This document shows positions 6,004 through 7,480 of a stretch of 7,480 nucleotides of DNA, in pieces. Within the stretch, counting starts at the first letter, position 1. Every line of letters begins with the position of its first letter. Below the pieces are notes generated by a model, which was given only the letters and a program-made list of their open reading frames with translations, was not told the origin of the DNA and searched no databases. The position numbers were made by a program, and so were the translations under genes. Origin of the DNA: Phycisphaeraceae bacterium. Lineage in GTDB: Bacteria; Planctomycetota; Phycisphaerae; Phycisphaerales; Phycisphaeraceae. Where the stretch lies: assembly GCA_003552605.1 (NCBI GenBank), contig PUNN01000085.1, positions 1-7,480 of the forward strand, given 5' to 3'.

Positions 6004-7116
6004 TCAATGCGCGGCGATATTCAGATCACTCGCAGGGACGAATGTATAGATACCGCCGGTCTGCTCGGCAATGGTCCTGAGCGTCGGGGTGCCGCTGAGG
6101 TGCTCTTCGCGCAGGAACTGGAAAGTGTTGACCTTCACCCGCTCCCGCGGGATCACATCCAGCACGCTTCGCAGCAGCGTCTGACGATCGATCTCGTAAC
6201 GGCCCTGCCCGAGAATGTTGTCCGACAGCAGGATGACCAACTCCGGCCGCGGGTTCATCCGCAGGGCATGCTGTAGTGCGGGGATCAACGTCTCGCGCGG
6301 GTTCTGCTGGCCCTGGGGAATGACGTTGTGCGCACGCGGGGCCATCCACTGCTGGGCGTGAGCCTTGTTGCTATCCGTGGCCTGATGCATCCGACCACGG
6401 GCACCGTTGGCATCCGGCACCTCGACGAAACCGCGGTTGGCCGCGGTCTGGAAGAAGATGATCGAGAAGTGCTGCTCGGACACAAAGTCCCGCAGCGTGC
6501 TGTTGATCTCGTTAATCACGAACGGCAGTGTATCGGTCAGCGAACCGGAGGCGTCCACGAGGAATGCCACGCGCCGGACGTTGCCCAGTTCCGTCCCGTA
6601 GAACTCGCTTCCGGCAAACGGCGCATCGGTATCGCCCACATCGCCATCGAACGGGTTGGCCGCGGCGTCGGCACCACCCTGAATGGCGATGGAGGTGTCC
6701 TGCGTCGGCACGGGCGAATCGACCTGCGCATCGGTCTGGGCATCATCGGGCGTCAGCGTCCGCTGGCGGGCCGTTTCCTGCTGCTCCTGCGGGCGATCGG
6801 TCACCTGCGGCGTGCCGGGGTCGGGCGAAAGCTGCGGCACCGGCTGAATCTCCCGGTCCGGCTCCTCCCGGATGATTTCAGAGTAAACGATCCAGATTGC
6901 CAGCATCACCAGGGCCGCGTGAAGCAGCAGCGACACCGTCCACGGCACCATCGCCACGAGTGTCCGCGAAACCTCTTCCTGCACCTCGTCCTCATCGCCT
7001 TCTTCCTCACCCTCGGCATCGGCATCTTCAGCCTCTGCCGGCGCCTGCTGGCGCGGCGGCTTGTCCGAGCCGGGCGAAGGCGGCGGGGTCTGTTCGGCGA
7101 AGTTCATCCACCACAT
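6004..7116 (-). CDS. Membrane-anchored vWA domain protein with TonB-like helix
   Basis: A 370-residue protein with one membrane helix and a C-terminal von Willebrand factor A domain. The start at 7116 (MWWMNF) is supported by AGGAG 8 nt upstream; the next Met is too far from it. Residues 1-50 are Pro-rich and then very acidic (EGEEEGDEDEVQEE). Residues 54-79 form the membrane helix (VAMVPWTVSLLLHAALVMLA...), with Ser62-x-x-x-His66 as in TonB. Residues 84-145 are a Pro/Gln/Asp/Thr-rich linker. The vWA fold covers about 181-365 with a full MIDAS metal site: DASGS (Asp188, Ser190, Ser192), Thr276 in NPRETLIPAL, and Asp299 in ILLSDN. Position-specific family knowledge supports metal-dependent protein binding. 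It is the first gene of the block, 419 bp ahead of the TPR gene, with its own promoter candidate. Inferred topology: N-terminus inside, vWA in the periplasm. Role as ExbB/ExbD-driven partner is a hypothesis. Confidence 0.93.
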   Translation of the reverse strand: MWWMNFAEQTPPPSPGSDKPPRQQAPAEAEDADAEGEEEGDEDEVQEEVSRTLVAMVPWTVSLLLHAALVMLAIWIVYSEIIREEPDREIQPVPQLSPDPGTPQVTDRPQEQQETARQRTLTPDDAQTDAQVDSPVPTQDTSIAIQGGADAAANPFDGDVGDTDAPFAGSEFYGTELGNVRRVAFLVDASGSLTDTLPFVINEINSTLRDFVSEQHFSIIFFQTAANRGFVEVPDANGARGRMHQATDSNKAHAQQWMAPRAHNVIPQGQQNPRETLIPALQHALRMNPRPELVILLSDNILGQGRYEIDRQTLLRSVLDVIPRERVKVNTFQFLREEHLSGTPTLRTIAEQTGGIYTFVPASDLNIAAH

Positions 7117-7124
7117 GACTTTAA

Positions 7125-7129
7125 CTCCT
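7125..7129 (-). promoter_or_regulatory. Ribosome binding site fixing the vWA start
   Basis: AGGAG on the minus strand, 8 nt before the ATG at 7116. It favours this start over the in-frame ATG at 7107, which would lie 17 nt away. Confidence 0.8.
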
Positions 7130-7274
7130 GCTTACCCGGCCATGGGCGGGGCAGCGTGCGCGGGGGCATCTGTCATTCGGGCCCGAGCGACCGCTGGTGT
7201 GGCCAAGGGGGCCCGCAAAGGATAACGGGCCGCGGCGGGGTTTGTTGGGCGGTGCTTCGGACCGCTCCCTCCAT

Positions 7275-7303
7275 ATTCAAGCCCCTGCAACCCCCGTTGT
7301 CCA
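7275..7303 (-). promoter_or_regulatory. Candidate promoter of the vWA gene
   Basis: On the minus strand a -35-like TGGACA (7303-7298; five of six match TTGACA) is followed after exactly 17 nt by a -10-like TTGAAT (7280-7275; four of six match TATAAT). Predicted transcription would start near 7268, giving a leader of about 150 nt. The same arrangement with the same flanking bases (TGGACAACG and TTSAATAT) occurs ahead of the TPR gene at 5789-5761, which is the main reason to believe it. No start site is measured. Confidence 0.5.
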
Positions 7304-7480
7304 CTCCAAAAGCCCAACTGCCACAGCAAAAGGGCCGCCCCGCACCGGTGTCGGGCTCCCCACTTGGGCGGAAGCAGCGGCCGGAACACCGCCTCCGACA
7401 AGTTTTCCTGTCACCTTTCCAACTATCGGCAGGGCACATGCATGCCGCCGCCAAATCGGGGGGCATGGCCAGCGGCTTCC

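Larger units (their letters stand above)
7117..7480. other. Gene-less upstream region of the vWA gene
   Basis: No frame on either strand here looks like a real gene: the open frames are short, Arg/Pro/Ala-rich, lack a plausible ribosome site, and overlap each other. What the stretch does hold is the promoter candidate at 7275-7303, an inverted repeat GGCCCG/CGGGCC (7210-7215 with 7226-7231, 10-nt loop), a smaller GCGGT/ACCGC one (7249-7253 with 7261-7265, 7-nt loop), and the vWA ribosome site AGGAG at 7129-7125. The end of an upstream gene cannot be recognised before the window edge. Confidence 0.55.

Noticed and set aside
5753..6004. An 83-codon minus-strand frame with a TGATG overlap to the vWA stop
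   Set aside because: The overlap is suggestive of coupling, but the product is Pro/Arg-rich without structure, has no ribosome site, and contains the two hairpins and the promoter candidate of the next gene.
7308..7330. A possible sigma-54 promoter (TGGCAG...) upstream of the vWA gene
   Set aside because: The GC of the -12 element is not at the required distance from the GG of the -24 element.
7132..7466. Two overlapping minus-strand frames (89 and 97 codons) upstream of the vWA gene
   Set aside because: Composition is Arg/Pro/Gly/Cys-rich, they overlap each other in different frames, and the promoter candidate lies within them.
1..7480. CRISPR array, tRNA or rRNA gene, insertion sequence or phage element
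   Set aside because: No spaced direct repeats, no tRNA-like cloverleaf, no transposase or integrase motif and no terminal inverted repeats were seen.

Overview
The window (about 64% GC by eye) carries one co-directional gene block on the minus strand: no convincing gene lies on the plus strand. Read 5'->3' on the minus strand (right to left), the order is: a membrane-anchored von Willebrand factor A (vWA) protein (7116-6004), a secreted TPR-like protein (5584-4511), an ExbB/TolQ/MotA-family proton channel (4301-3492), two different ExbD/TolR proteins (3438-2902 and 2888-2382), and a large secreted TPR-like/alpha-helical repeat protein (2242 to beyond position 1). The gene set, the small beta-rich segment ahead of the TPR region in the second protein, and the GC-rich sequence suggest a planctomycete, perhaps of the Phycisphaerae type. 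That assignment is inference from family knowledge; there is no marker gene in the window.

Layout. 7480-7117 is a leader region with no convincing gene but a good promoter candidate and a strong ribosome binding site for the vWA gene. 6003-5585 is a second gene-less leader: it starts with two hairpins just after the vWA stop, then a promoter candidate, then a run of three inverted repeats ahead of the TPR gene. 4510-4302 again begins with two hairpins. The channel gene and the two exbD genes follow closely (53 and 13 bp gaps). A 139 bp gap separates them from the large left-hand gene, which runs off the window.

How it may work. ExbB-ExbD complexes use the proton motive force to move a partner protein that crosses the inner membrane (TonB or TolA in well-known systems). 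No ordinary TonB is present. The vWA protein has the layout of a TonB-class partner: a short cytoplasmic N-terminus, one membrane helix with a Ser-x-x-x-His motif as in TonB, a Pro/Gln/Asp-rich linker, and then a vWA domain with a complete MIDAS metal site in place of the TonB C-terminal domain. Both TPR-like proteins have signal peptides and would meet the vWA domain in the periplasm. My hypothesis is a proton-driven envelope machine in which ExbB/ExbD/ExbD drive a vWA adhesion module that engages TPR scaffolds. A second notable signal is that the vWA and TPR genes share a near-identical promoter-like element (TGGACAACG, then TTSAATAT, with the same 17-nt spacing between the hexamers), suggesting joint control.
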